A DNA stretch of 54,283 nt from Candidatus Peregrinibacteria bacterium (GTDB taxonomy: Bacteria > Patescibacteriota > Gracilibacteria > UBA1369 > UBA12473), in assembly GCA_018659585.1 (NCBI GenBank), contig JABJMC010000035.1:1-54283 (forward strand), given 5' to 3'. Every line of letters begins with the position of its first letter. The first letter of the stretch is position 1. Below are positions 32,986 to 41,900 of the stretch, in pieces. Position numbers and translations under genes: made by a program. The notes under the pieces are model-generated. The model worked only from the letters and a program-made list of their open reading frames with translations, ran no database searches and was not told where the DNA came from.

Positions 32986-35900
32986 ATGCCCCCAGATAGA
33001 CCTACCCAAATTTCTGACGATTCCGAGGCCGGACGCGCTCTCGAGTGGATCGATGAGTTAGAGGAAAAAAAGGAGACAGAAGGACTTCTTACCGAAATTG
33101 ATTTACAAGGAACAGAAGAAATAAGCTTTAGTGTAGAAAAAAGCTTTACCGAAAGTCTCAGTCGATCTCTTTGGGGGGAACCAAGAGGGGGAAATGAAAA
33201 ATCCAAATATGCTCAGCTTCCAGCTGCGCAAAAAAATATTGTACTTAATGTGTGGCTAATGCTGGCGCACCAAGGGATAAGCCCAGCAAAAGCACAACAA
33301 GGTGATCAATGGGCTTTTAATTTTGACACGACCCCACCGACTTATAATTTTAAACCTAGAAAAGGAGGAGAATTAATCGGACAAGTAGGAAGCCTTGAGT
33401 GGCCAGAGCGTCGACAAGCTTTAGAGGATGCTCATAACGTCCTCGGTGAATTCGCCACCGAAGAAGCTCAACAACTTGATTTAAGTGTTCCTAACCCTTA
33501 TGACCGCTCCGAATTAGATGTCGCCACCAGTCCAGGACGCAGTATTATGGATGCTTTCCAGGCTTTTGAACGTCGTGATTTAGCAACTCATTCTGCTCGG
33601 ACTGCTTATATCACCGGTCAAATCAAAGGAGATGCTCTATGGAAAGAAGCTCTTCAAGAAGAACGTATCGGAATTAATAAATGGCTTCATGAACTTTATG
33701 GTGCTGATGCAGCGGCTAACGAATCCCTTGATCCTGATGATGGATATGGTTACACCGGTTCAGCCAAACAAAATATCGCTTGGGTTAACTATCTTCGTTA
33801 TGATGTTTTAAATATTCCAGATTCACCCGAAGAAAAAGAAACTCGCGAAGCACAAGCTAAAAAAATCGAAGAACTGGACGCTGCTTTAAGCGCCAGTTTA
33901 ATCAGTGCTCTTCAAAAAGAATTTGGCGCTGATGTAACAAGTTCTATTCGCAGCACCGCCCACCTAGCTAATTTCGAATTCACTCCTAATGAAGAAGGCA
34001 GTGAAACAGGAAGGTGGACCCAACAAGTAATTTACTCTTTTACTAGCTTAATTGATCGCCCTGGAGCTCAAACCACTCGTCGTCGGGCAACTTATAATGT
34101 TACTAGTTTAGGAACTTTTGAAGAGGCTTTTACGCTTGAGGCCGATGCTTCTGCTATGAAAAGGCTTCTTCTGGAAGAACCAGTTGCCGGCGAACCAAAC
34201 AACCAAGAATTTATCCAAGGCATTCTTGACGCTGAACAAAACGAACGTGAGTATGCCTCTGACCCAGAAGGCGAACGTGATAAATTTGGACAAGCTGAAA
34301 GAGACTCAATTGCAGAAGAGATGGAAGAATATTTTGACTTCCTTGAAGCTAATACTTATCGCAAATTTAATCCTGATGTAAATATTACTTGGGGCAAACA
34401 AGGCCCACTTGGCAAGCGCGAACGATTTGTGCGCGTTGAGTGGGATCAAGCTGATGATGGAATTAGTGAGCTCGAGCAAGTTGCTATGGAAGCCACTATT
34501 CCAATGAAGCCTCTTTCTACTTGGAAAGGGCAATGGGACGAAATGTTAGTTGCTTTCCAAGATGAGCTAGATGCTCACAAAAGGGATGCAACAGGAGTAG
34601 CAAGAGCTCGCCAGGAAGTTAGTGATAGATATGATGCTGACCATGTAAGAGGAGAAATAAATCAAGAAGCTAGAGAGCAAAGAGAATATGAAACAGCAAC
34701 CACTTCTTTAGATGAAGGGGAAGAATTTCTTGCCGCTGACAAAACTCGAAAAGCTCAAAAAGCCCTTACTCGCGCCTTTGATGCCATTGGCTATCTTGAA
34801 TTAGGCGAAGAAACAGAAGAGCTTCGTGCTCTTATGGTCCGCGAAAAGGCTTTAAGAGAAGCCATTTACGGTACTCCAATCCAAGAATTCACTGCCGATG
34901 ATATGGGCGAGATGGATTTTGATGCTCCAGAATTAGCTTCCACAAGGATTGGACGCGAACAAGCTGAGGCTGAGGCGTTATTTGAACGAGCCGAACGATT
35001 TGCTGCTGACCTTAAGACAGCCTTAGAGGCCGCTTTACAAGAAGTCCACGGAGACGGTGTTGGAGGTGTTATAAATGTAGAAGTTATGATCGACAGAAAA
35101 ACTGGCGAACTAGTTACTTATATTACAGACAATCAAGACGCAAGTAGAAGGATGATTTTTAAATGGAGGTTATCCGCTATCCCAGAAGATTATACTGAAG
35201 ACAATGTTAATGAGCTTGCCATTAAGTTTGCCGAGCATGACACAGAAGGTAGTTCTCGAGGAACACAAGACTTTATTGTTGACACAATAAGCTTGCACCA
35301 AGCCGCTCGCGAAGCTGATAAAGCCGTTCTCTTAGAACGTGCCGAAGAAATGGCTGCGGAATTAAAACCAGCCTTAGAAGCTAGGATGCGAGAGGCTTAT
35401 GGCCCTAGCATTTTGGATCATGTGAGGATTGAGGTTGTAGTGAATAGTGAAGATATGAACATTCAGGCTCGCGTTTATGTTATAGACAGTCAAGATCCTA
35501 ATAATTTTGTTTGGATTAACGCTCCTATAGAAGCATTAATTGAATCTAGCACGACTATTGAATCTAGCACTCACAGCATTGTTAATGCCCCTGAAATCAA
35601 TGGATTTATTGTACGAACCATCGAACAGCGCGAACAAGCAGAGGTCGCTCGTCTCGATGAAATAGAGTCTGCCCGTTTAGCTGCCGAACAAGCAGCGGCC
35701 GCCCGGCTCGATGAAGCCGAAGCCGCCCGTTCAGCTGCCGAGCAAAGCGCTCTTGAAAGCGAAAGAAATGCTACCCTTCACGCCGACAAACTCTCTTCTT
35801 TAAGAGAGTTTGGCTCTCAATCTATTGAAGACCCAAGTTTAAACCCAGACCAAAAAGAAGCTGTTCAAGCTTCTATCTATATGTTTTCCATAACCGCAGC

Positions 35901-37191
35901 GGACTATATTAGGGGAGGCGAGGAGCCTGGTCAGGCCCTTAGCGACGCCAGAGACGCCATCCAGAACTCACAACAATATTTCAAAGCTTTAGACCCAGCT
36001 AGTAAAGCAGTCGTTATAGGCGCCATAGGTTCTTATATTTATATCAGTGGGACTTCCCAGGAAGGCTTAGCCCCTGATGTAGAAGGTGCCCTTGAGACTT
36101 TAGCCGGCCAAGCTGAAGCTGAAATCAGAAAACAAATGGTCGAACGATATGGAGAGGATGTTTTTGATTTATTTGTGCCACACGTAGAAGTAAACACAGA
36201 AGAAGAACCTCCAACATTAGTGCTTACTTACGAAGATTTATTTAATGGCACAACAGATTTAAGAATAGAAGGCCCCGCCACAGGAGCAGAGCCACAAGCT
36301 TTAGCTGCTGCCGCTTTAGATACTTCCAAAGGGCAAGTTCAATACATAGAATCAATTATAAGTAATCGCGAAAGAGCCAGGACTCAAATTCAAGAAAACG
36401 GTGCTGATTTTTTGCAATTTGAATTAGATGCCTTAGAAGGCCATGAAGGAGTATGTAAATATGCAAAAATAGACATTAAACCCGAACAAATTAGTATAGT
36501 CCCATCAGGAATTAATAGTAAATGGCTAATCAGTGTAGATTATTCTTTTACAAATTTAGCTACTCAATCTGAAATTTATCTCCGACAGCCTTTCGAGGTT
36601 TTTTCTTGGGGTACAGGCGTAGCTCATAAAAAATTCGCAAAGGCTGTAGCCAAAGGAATTGGGTCCGAAGCGCCAGAATACAAAGAACAAAATAAATTTT
36701 TAAGAAAAGCCATCCGCCAAGGGAAAGCCGCTGAACGTCGAGAAGAATTAACTGGATCTTTAGATTTAGGCCATAAAGCACAAGAGAAAATTTGGAAAGA
36801 CGTGAAATCCTTTATAGAAAATCCAGCCGCTATCAACGCTAAATATCTAGAACTTTTACGCGAAGAAAGAGCTAAAGGAAGTCGTGAGGGTGAGCTTGAC
36901 AGAAGTGATTACACCAGTCTGTATAACGACGCTTTAATGAAAATGCTTGAAAGTCGTGGGTACGAAGCAAACGGCATTGGCTACCCCAAATTTGTAGTTC
37001 GAGTTGGTAGGCAAGAATTTCAGTTTAAATGTAGCGTAAACACACCTCGGATTGGAGCTGACGACGGTTTATTAATAGATTCTGGCCCAGACCCTCGAAG
37101 GGGTGATGGCCCAAAGTATATAGATTTTACAATGTATGACAGGCTTGGGAGTCCTTTATCAAGGAAGACAAGCCTTCGACGCATGCTCTAA
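32986..37191 (+). CDS. Giant hypothetical protein with internal repeats, 1401 aa
   Basis: I do not recognise a family. The protein is strongly acidic, mostly helical, with beta segments. Two adjacent modules align by eye: one near residues 665-790 (RAERFAADLKTALEAALQEV ... DFIVDTISLHQAA) and one near 783-890 (RAEEMAAELKPALEARMREA ... GFIVRTIEQREQA). Weaker copies of the helix-then-strand pattern appear near residues 298-400, 1040-1135 and at the C-terminus. Between them, ARLAAEQAAAARLDEAEAAR-like Ala/Glu/Arg-rich sequence is probably coiled coil. It starts MPPDRPTQ, like the 1159-aa protein (MPPDTPS). No signal peptide or membrane helix is seen. A good promoter precedes it. Repetition suggests a fibrous or scaffold protein. 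Confidence 0.74.
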   Translation: MPPDRPTQISDDSEAGRALEWIDELEEKKETEGLLTEIDLQGTEEISFSVEKSFTESLSRSLWGEPRGGNEKSKYAQLPAAQKNIVLNVWLMLAHQGISPAKAQQGDQWAFNFDTTPPTYNFKPRKGGELIGQVGSLEWPERRQALEDAHNVLGEFATEEAQQLDLSVPNPYDRSELDVATSPGRSIMDAFQAFERRDLATHSARTAYITGQIKGDALWKEALQEERIGINKWLHELYGADAAANESLDPDDGYGYTGSAKQNIAWVNYLRYDVLNIPDSPEEKETREAQAKKIEELDAALSASLISALQKEFGADVTSSIRSTAHLANFEFTPNEEGSETGRWTQQVIYSFTSLIDRPGAQTTRRRATYNVTSLGTFEEAFTLEADASAMKRLLLEEPVAGEPNNQEFIQGILDAEQNEREYASDPEGERDKFGQAERDSIAEEMEEYFDFLEANTYRKFNPDVNITWGKQGPLGKRERFVRVEWDQADDGISELEQVAMEATIPMKPLSTWKGQWDEMLVAFQDELDAHKRDATGVARARQEVSDRYDADHVRGEINQEAREQREYETATTSLDEGEEFLAADKTRKAQKALTRAFDAIGYLELGEETEELRALMVREKALREAIYGTPIQEFTADDMGEMDFDAPELASTRIGREQAEAEALFERAERFAADLKTALEAALQEVHGDGVGGVINVEVMIDRKTGELVTYITDNQDASRRMIFKWRLSAIPEDYTEDNVNELAIKFAEHDTEGSSRGTQDFIVDTISLHQAAREADKAVLLERAEEMAAELKPALEARMREAYGPSILDHVRIEVVVNSEDMNIQARVYVIDSQDPNNFVWINAPIEALIESSTTIESSTHSIVNAPEINGFIVRTIEQREQAEVARLDEIESARLAAEQAAAARLDEAEAARSAAEQSALESERNATLHADKLSSLREFGSQSIEDPSLNPDQKEAVQASIYMFSITAADYIRGGEEPGQALSDARDAIQNSQQYFKALDPASKAVVIGAIGSYIYISGTSQEGLAPDVEGALETLAGQAEAEIRKQMVERYGEDVFDLFVPHVEVNTEEEPPTLVLTYEDLFNGTTDLRIEGPATGAEPQALAAAALDTSKGQVQYIESIISNRERARTQIQENGADFLQFELDALEGHEGVCKYAKIDIKPEQISIVPSGINSKWLISVDYSFTNLATQSEIYLRQPFEVFSWGTGVAHKKFAKAVAKGIGSEAPEYKEQNKFLRKAIRQGKAAERREELTGSLDLGHKAQEKIWKDVKSFIENPAAINAKYLELLREERAKGSREGELDRSDYTSLYNDALMKMLESRGYEANGIGYPKFVVRVGRQEFQFKCSVNTPRIGADDGLLIDSGPDPRRGDGPKYIDFTMYDRLGSPLSRKTSLRRML

Positions 37192-37206
37192 AATGCGCAT
37201 TTAAAT

Positions 37207-37235
37207 TTGCCACCTTTTCGCAACCCCATTACAAT
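37207..37235 (+). promoter_or_regulatory. Promoter of hpf and the cysteine desulfurase gene
   Basis: TTGCCA at 37207-37212, a 17-nt spacer, TACAAT at 37230-37235. The leader is about 24 nt. A 12-nt palindrome, AAATGCGCATTT, lies just upstream at 37191-37202. Confidence 0.6.
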
Positions 37236-37264
37236 GGAAATAGTTTCATCCTTAACCTATTTTC

Positions 37265-37603
37265 ATGCAGGTAAACACCTTTGCGAAGCATTTAACTGAT
37301 ATTGAAAAGGATCTTTTTGAAGACTATTTAAGTAAAAAACTCCCACAATTCGAAAAATTCCTGACTCATTTTGACGCTGATGAAGTAAAATTAAATATCA
37401 CAGCCGAAAAATTCACCCGGAAAGACGCTTATAAAGTAGAAATGTTTATGGAATTGCCCAAGGCTGTTAAGCATAAACCACTTTATTCCAGCGAGGACAG
37501 TCGCGATTTGCGAAAAGCGGTTGAATTTGCCAAGGATAAGCTGATTGATCAGGTTAAAAAGGCGGTTGAAAAAATGCAGCGCCAACACTTACACGCGGCT
37601 TAA
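37265..37603 (+). CDS. hpf: Ribosome hibernation factor (HPF/RaiA type, short form)
   Basis: The 112-residue protein has the alpha/beta fold of HPF/RaiA: ADEVKLNITAEKFTRKDAYK followed by VEMFMELPKAVKHKPLYSSE and the helix RDLRKAVEFAKDKLIDQVKK. The final DLRKAVEFAKDKLIDQ is a close match to the family pattern for the helix that contacts the decoding centre. It lacks the extra C-terminal domain of long HPF, so it would act like short HPF/YfiA, idling or stabilising 70S or 100S ribosomes under stress. Its own promoter precedes it. The cysteine desulfurase gene starts 13 nt downstream, so the two are probably co-transcribed. Confidence 0.8.
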   Translation: MQVNTFAKHLTDIEKDLFEDYLSKKLPQFEKFLTHFDADEVKLNITAEKFTRKDAYKVEMFMELPKAVKHKPLYSSEDSRDLRKAVEFAKDKLIDQVKKAVEKMQRQHLHAA

Positions 37604-37616
37604 TCAGCCTTTAGAT

Positions 37617-38783
37617 ATGAAGCGAATTTATTTAGATTACGCGGCAACTACTCCGGTAGACCCTCAGGTTTTAGAAGTTATGAAGCCGTATTTTACGGAA
37701 AACTTTGCTAACCCTTCTAGTCTTCACACTAGCGGGCAAGAAGCAAAAAAAGACGTAGATCAAGCGCGAAAAAAAGTGGCTGGCGTTCTTGGTGCCTCCT
37801 CTACAGAGGTGGTTTTTACTGGGAGCGGCACAGAAAGTAACAATTTAGCGATTTTTGGGATAGCCGCTAACGCCCCAGCAGGCGCCCATTTTATTACCAG
37901 CGCCATTGAACACGAGTCAGTTTTAGAGCCTTTCAAAGAACTAGAAAAAAGAGGTTTTCGAGTTACTTATCTTATGCCAGAAAAAAGTGGGATCATATCT
38001 GTTGATGATCTCAAAAACGCGCTTACCGACGATACGGTTTTTGTGAGTGTGATGTACGCTAATAATGAAATCGGGACGATTCAACCGATTACGGAAATAG
38101 GAGAAATGCTACGCGCTCAGAAAATCACCAAAAACACGCCAATTTTTCATACGGACGCTTGCCAGGCGGCCGGAGCCCTTCCCTTAGACGTTAACGAATT
38201 AGGAGTCGATCTTTTAACCTTAAATGGTGGCAAAATTTACGGACCAAAAGGGGTTGGAGCACTTTATGTCCGATCTGGAATTGAGATTAAACCCCAAATT
38301 TATGGTGGCGGACACGAACGAGGCCTACGCTCCGGTACTGAGAACGTGCCTGGAATAATCGGCCTTGCCGCGACTCTACAACTCGTCCAGGCCCGCCGTG
38401 ATCAAGAATCCTCTCGCCTCATAACACTTCGCGACCAGCTTTTAACCGGCCTTCAAAAACGCGTCCCAGACCTCATCTTAAACGGCGATTTAGAGCAGCG
38501 CCTTCCCAACAATCTAAACCTCGTTGTAACAGGAGTAGAAGGCGAAATTTTATTGCTTCGTTTAGACATGGAAGGCATCGATGCCTCTGCCGGCTCCGCT
38601 TGCACTGCTGGCCACACCGAGCCATCACACGTTTTATTAGCATTAGGTCGTTCTAAACAGGAGGCTTACCAATCTGTTCGCCTTAGCCTAGGGCATCTAA
38701 CAACCGCCGCTGAAATCGACCGTGTCCTTGAAATTTTTCCGAAAGTGGTGGCAGAAATTCGTAAGGAATCGGGGACTTATTAG
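37617..38783 (+). CDS. Cysteine desulfurase (NifS/IscS family)
   Basis: The 388-residue PLP enzyme takes sulfur from cysteine for Fe-S clusters and tRNA thiolation. YLDYAATTPVDPQVLEVMKP is the family start. SAIEHESVLEP and MYANNEIGTIQPI follow. The PLP-binding Lys is in LNGGKIYGPKGVGALYV. The mobile catalytic Cys is in SAGSACTAGHTEPSHVL. GGGHERGLRSGTENVPGIIG is a further signature. The ATG at 37617 gives the expected N-terminus; a start at 37545 would run through the end of hpf. A scaffold (IscU/SufU) gene is not in the window, so its partners are unknown. QueG and other Fe-S enzymes in the window need such a sulfur source. Confidence 0.96.
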   Translation: MKRIYLDYAATTPVDPQVLEVMKPYFTENFANPSSLHTSGQEAKKDVDQARKKVAGVLGASSTEVVFTGSGTESNNLAIFGIAANAPAGAHFITSAIEHESVLEPFKELEKRGFRVTYLMPEKSGIISVDDLKNALTDDTVFVSVMYANNEIGTIQPITEIGEMLRAQKITKNTPIFHTDACQAAGALPLDVNELGVDLLTLNGGKIYGPKGVGALYVRSGIEIKPQIYGGGHERGLRSGTENVPGIIGLAATLQLVQARRDQESSRLITLRDQLLTGLQKRVPDLILNGDLEQRLPNNLNLVVTGVEGEILLLRLDMEGIDASAGSACTAGHTEPSHVLLALGRSKQEAYQSVRLSLGHLTTAAEIDRVLEIFPKVVAEIRKESGTY

Positions 38784-38805
38784 TCGTGGGTAGTAGTCGC
38801 TGGGA

Positions 38806-38833
38806 TACGCATTTTTGTAGCGCTTTTTGCGTA
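38806..38833 (+). terminator. Possible terminator after the desulfurase gene
   Basis: TACGCA at 38806-38811 pairs with TGCGTA at 38828-38833 around a T-rich 16-nt loop. ATTATTT follows. The stem is short. Confidence 0.35.
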
Positions 38834-38865
38834 ATTATTTCGTAATCACCAAACTAGCCTTGCAC

Positions 38866-38871
38866 TATAAT
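38866..38871 (+). promoter_or_regulatory. -10 box of the HNH protein gene
   Basis: A perfect TATAAT, with TTTTTAACCTGTTAAGG following. No clear -35 is found; TAATCA lies at the proper distance. Confidence 0.4.
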
Positions 38872-38917
38872 TTTTAACCTGTTAAGGTAAAAACACACTC
38901 ACCCTAAAATTTATCCC

Positions 38918-39871
38918 ATGAAATACAAAAAACTATCAGATTCCGAGCTTTACAAACTCTGCCAAGAGTACGGCTTAAACGCGCGTCAGTGGATGCGTAA
39001 ATTTGCTGGGCTTTTACCAGAAGTTAAACGCCGTCGATTATATCGTCGTCATGGTTGTAGTTCAATTCATGAATTTGCTGCCAAAATGGCGGGGATGAGT
39101 CAGCGAAATGTTGATAAAATTTTAAATTTATCGCGAAAATTAAAGGACAAGCCAACGCTACGTGCTCAACTCGAAAGCGGCGAACAAAGTTGGGCTAAAA
39201 TTGAAACAGTAGCCTATATTGCCACACCTAAAGACGAAGAAGAATGGGCGCAAAAATTAGAAAAATTCCCCCAACAAGTTGTAACCCAAATTGTTAAAAA
39301 TGAGCGGATTAACAGAGAAAAATTCACCGCATACGGTCAGGGACAACAAAATAATCAAATGAGTCAATATCGCAATTTTTCCTTCCCTATTAGTCCAAAA
39401 GTTGAATTGAAAATGCGTCAATTTAAACAAAAATATGAGCAAGAAACAGGAGAAACACTTTCTTGGAATGAAGTTTTTGAAAAAGTATTCAAAGAATTAG
39501 AAAAATCTCCTCAAGCCAAAAAACAAGCTATCATAAAACTTTGTCCAGACTGCATTAAAGAGCGCGCGCGTAAAAAAGTTAAAAATAACCAGGTTAAGAG
39601 AGTAATCCCAGCCGAAGTTCAACGATTAATCCGAACTCGCCAACAAAACAAATGCGACACCTTAAATTGCAATCATCCTATCGAGGAATTCCATCATACT
39701 AAACGCTTTGCTTTAAACCAGAGTCATAATCCAGATTTTATAGTTGGACTCTGTAAAAAGTGTCACAATTTAGAACATAGTAATTGGCAAATGATCGAAA
39801 TATCAGCCATCGATCAAAAGGTTTTAAACTATCGGCGTGAAGTAAGTATTGAGCCGCGGGCTGGGCCGTAG
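38918..39871 (+). CDS. HNH endonuclease domain protein
   Basis: The 317-residue protein ends in an HNH zinc-finger nuclease fold: CDTLNCNHPIEEFHHTKRFA, then HNPDFIVGLCKKCHNLEHS. Cys pairs CDTLNC and CKKCH fit zinc binding, and FHHTKR supplies the active-site His. Residues 1-160 are helical: GCSSIHEFAAKMAGMSQRNV resembles a helix-turn-helix of DUF222-like proteins. LCPDCIKERARKK in the middle may be a further zinc ribbon. It has no partner methylase or transposase nearby. Stop is TAG. A homing, defence or DNA-processing role is possible; which one cannot be decided from sequence. Confidence 0.75.
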   Translation: MKYKKLSDSELYKLCQEYGLNARQWMRKFAGLLPEVKRRRLYRRHGCSSIHEFAAKMAGMSQRNVDKILNLSRKLKDKPTLRAQLESGEQSWAKIETVAYIATPKDEEEWAQKLEKFPQQVVTQIVKNERINREKFTAYGQGQQNNQMSQYRNFSFPISPKVELKMRQFKQKYEQETGETLSWNEVFEKVFKELEKSPQAKKQAIIKLCPDCIKERARKKVKNNQVKRVIPAEVQRLIRTRQQNKCDTLNCNHPIEEFHHTKRFALNQSHNPDFIVGLCKKCHNLEHSNWQMIEISAIDQKVLNYRREVSIEPRAGP

Positions 39872-39919
39872 CAAAAAAACCTCCCATTTTGAGTGATTTT
39901 GCTCTACACTCATATCGCT

Positions 39920-41476
39920 ATGGAACCAGTACAAATATTACTCATTTTAGGATCAGCCTCAGTAGGGGGCCTTATAACCTTCTTTCTAACCAAGGGAGGC
40001 GCCTCCAAAGTATCCCCAGAAAGCATCAAAAAAGAGGCTCAAAATCTTATTAAAGAAAGTCGCGAACAGGCTGAGACTCTGCGCAAAAAGGCTAAATCCG
40101 AAATTACTCAAGTAAAACAGGCCGCCAAAGAAGAAAACGAACGATTAGAAGCTCATCTTAATAGACTCCAGGAATCTAGTAAATTAAAGGAAAAACATGT
40201 TAATGAGCGTGTTTCTAAAAATAAGGAAATCTTAAGCTGGCTTAAGGTTGAAAGACAGATGATCACTGAAATGCAGACTGAAATTAAGCAAGGTGCGCAA
40301 AAAACCATTGAAGTTCTCCTTGAAAATCTAGGTGTTACCAAAGGCCAGGCTATTGCGGCGATCACCAAAAAGCTCACTAACGAAATCTTGGCACGTAAGG
40401 AGTCTTTTGTGAAAAACCGTACCGAAGAAGCAGAAGAAGACTCCTTAAAGAGAGCTAAAAATATTTTGATTGGCACGATTCAACGCTATTCAGATAAAAG
40501 TTCAGTGGATCACAACCAAACTTTTGTCGAAGTTAAACAGGAGAGATTCAAGCTTCAGTTAGTTGGCCCTAAATGTGAAAATGTTAGTCACTTAGAAAAA
40601 CGTAGTGATGTTGAGATTATTTTTAATGATTATCCCAAAATTATTACTATTGGCGGATTTAATTTAGTCCGTCGCCATATTGTTAAAAGCGCTATTGAAA
40701 TCCTTCAAAAACATCGTGGAAATATTACACCTAAAGACATTGATGAATCTCTGAAAAAAGCCCAAAAAACAGTTGGTAAAATTATGGTTAGCAAAGCACG
40801 TGAAGCGGTAAGAATTGTGGGGATTAAGAACATTCCAGATGGAGTACTTAAACACATTGGACGCCTTCATTTTCGAACTAGTTATGGACAGAATGCCCTT
40901 CGCCATAGTTTAGAAGTTGGCATGTTTGCCGGTTTAATTGCAGCTGAAGTTGGAGCTGATGTGAAGAAGGCACGAGAAGCTGGTTTTTTGCATGATATTG
41001 GGAAAGCTTTATCTGAAGAAAGTGATAAAGGGCACGATGTACTTACCAAAGAAATTCTCGAAGAAAATGGTTATCCAGAAGATATTGTGCACGCGGCTTG
41101 GGCCCATCATGAAGGTGAACAACCAAATAGTTTAGAGGCCAAGATTATTATGGCCGCTGATGCGCTTTCGGCCAGTCGGCCCGGAGCTCGTTTAGAATCT
41201 TTGGAACGTTATTTACAACGCATTCGTGAACTAGAAGAGACCGCGGCCTCGTTCCCGGGGATTCAAAAAACTTTTGCTTTGTCCGCGGGGCGTGAAGTGC
41301 GGGTGATGGTTAATCCAGATGAAATTCACGATGACAATATGTCAGGACTTGCTCATGACATTGCCGAAAAGATCGAAAACAAGCTATCATATCCAGGAAA
41401 TATTAAAATTAATGTAATTCGAAAAATGCTCTTCAAAGCCCGAGCTAGTGGCAGCGAAGAAAAAGCTAAAAAATAA
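39920..41476 (+). CDS. rny: Ribonuclease Y
   Basis: The 518-residue membrane-anchored endoribonuclease begins decay of mRNA. An N-terminal helix (VQILLILGSASVGGLITFFL) is followed by a long coiled coil (residues about 30-160, with ESREQAETLRKKAKSEITQV), then a KH domain and an HD domain. The HD motif is GFLHDIGKALSEESDKGHDV, with FRTSYGQNALRHSLEVGMFA before it and AWAHHEGE after. It ends NVIRKMLFKARASGSEEKAK; the family usually ends near YPGxIKVTVIRE, seen here as YPGNIKINVIRK. A TTG at 39893 would add 9 residues; ATG 39920 is preferred because it directly starts the membrane helix. Confidence 0.97.
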   Translation: MEPVQILLILGSASVGGLITFFLTKGGASKVSPESIKKEAQNLIKESREQAETLRKKAKSEITQVKQAAKEENERLEAHLNRLQESSKLKEKHVNERVSKNKEILSWLKVERQMITEMQTEIKQGAQKTIEVLLENLGVTKGQAIAAITKKLTNEILARKESFVKNRTEEAEEDSLKRAKNILIGTIQRYSDKSSVDHNQTFVEVKQERFKLQLVGPKCENVSHLEKRSDVEIIFNDYPKIITIGGFNLVRRHIVKSAIEILQKHRGNITPKDIDESLKKAQKTVGKIMVSKAREAVRIVGIKNIPDGVLKHIGRLHFRTSYGQNALRHSLEVGMFAGLIAAEVGADVKKAREAGFLHDIGKALSEESDKGHDVLTKEILEENGYPEDIVHAAWAHHEGEQPNSLEAKIIMAADALSASRPGARLESLERYLQRIRELEETAASFPGIQKTFALSAGREVRVMVNPDEIHDDNMSGLAHDIAEKIENKLSYPGNIKINVIRKMLFKARASGSEEKAKK

Positions 41477-41486
41477 CCCTTTTATT

Positions 41487-41876
41487 ATGTTTGGACGTAA
41501 AAAAAAGGAACAAAAAAAGCGCAGCACCATTGATAAAGTTGTCATGGGCGCCATTATTGGGACGGCTGTAGGATCAGTTATTGGCCTGACTGTTGCTCCT
41601 AAAAAAGGCAAAGACACTCGTAGATTTTTGAGAAAAAAAATGGAAACAAGTAACACTTTTGTAGATGAGGACGTTAAAGAAATTGGGAAGTTAACCAAAG
41701 AAACAGCTACTGGATTGTTAAAAATAGGCAAAAGATTACTCGGCGTTGAACGAAAGCAAAAAGGTTTAAAAGAAATTCCCAGAGAAGAGGTGGCGACTCA
41801 GCAACAAATTACGCCTTCCGCGGGAAAACCCAACGAAAAAGAAACTCATTGGGCCATCCCAGATCAAGAAAAATAA
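41487..41876 (+). CDS. YtxH-like membrane-associated protein
   Basis: The 129-residue protein has a basic N-terminus, one hydrophobic segment (VMGAIIGTAVGSVIGLTVAP) and then PKKGKDTRRFLRKK, the YtxH (gas vesicle protein-like) pattern. The C-terminal part is charged with a helical stretch and ends in a Pro/Gln-rich tail. Its function is unknown; members are often stress-associated envelope proteins. A GTG at 41448 in frame would overlap rny; ATG 41487 is preferred. It follows rny with a 10-nt gap and probably shares its transcript. Confidence 0.72.
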   Translation: MFGRKKKEQKKRSTIDKVVMGAIIGTAVGSVIGLTVAPKKGKDTRRFLRKKMETSNTFVDEDVKEIGKLTKETATGLLKIGKRLLGVERKQKGLKEIPREEVATQQQITPSAGKPNEKETHWAIPDQEK

Positions 41877-41900
41877 TTTTAAAAACATAACAAAAACGTA

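Noticed and set aside
38876-38888. LexA/SOS box at AACCTGTTAA-type sites
   Set aside because: Similar AACCTGTTAA strings occur inside coding ends and spacers (for example near 15792 and 31656) without a consistent position relative to promoters.
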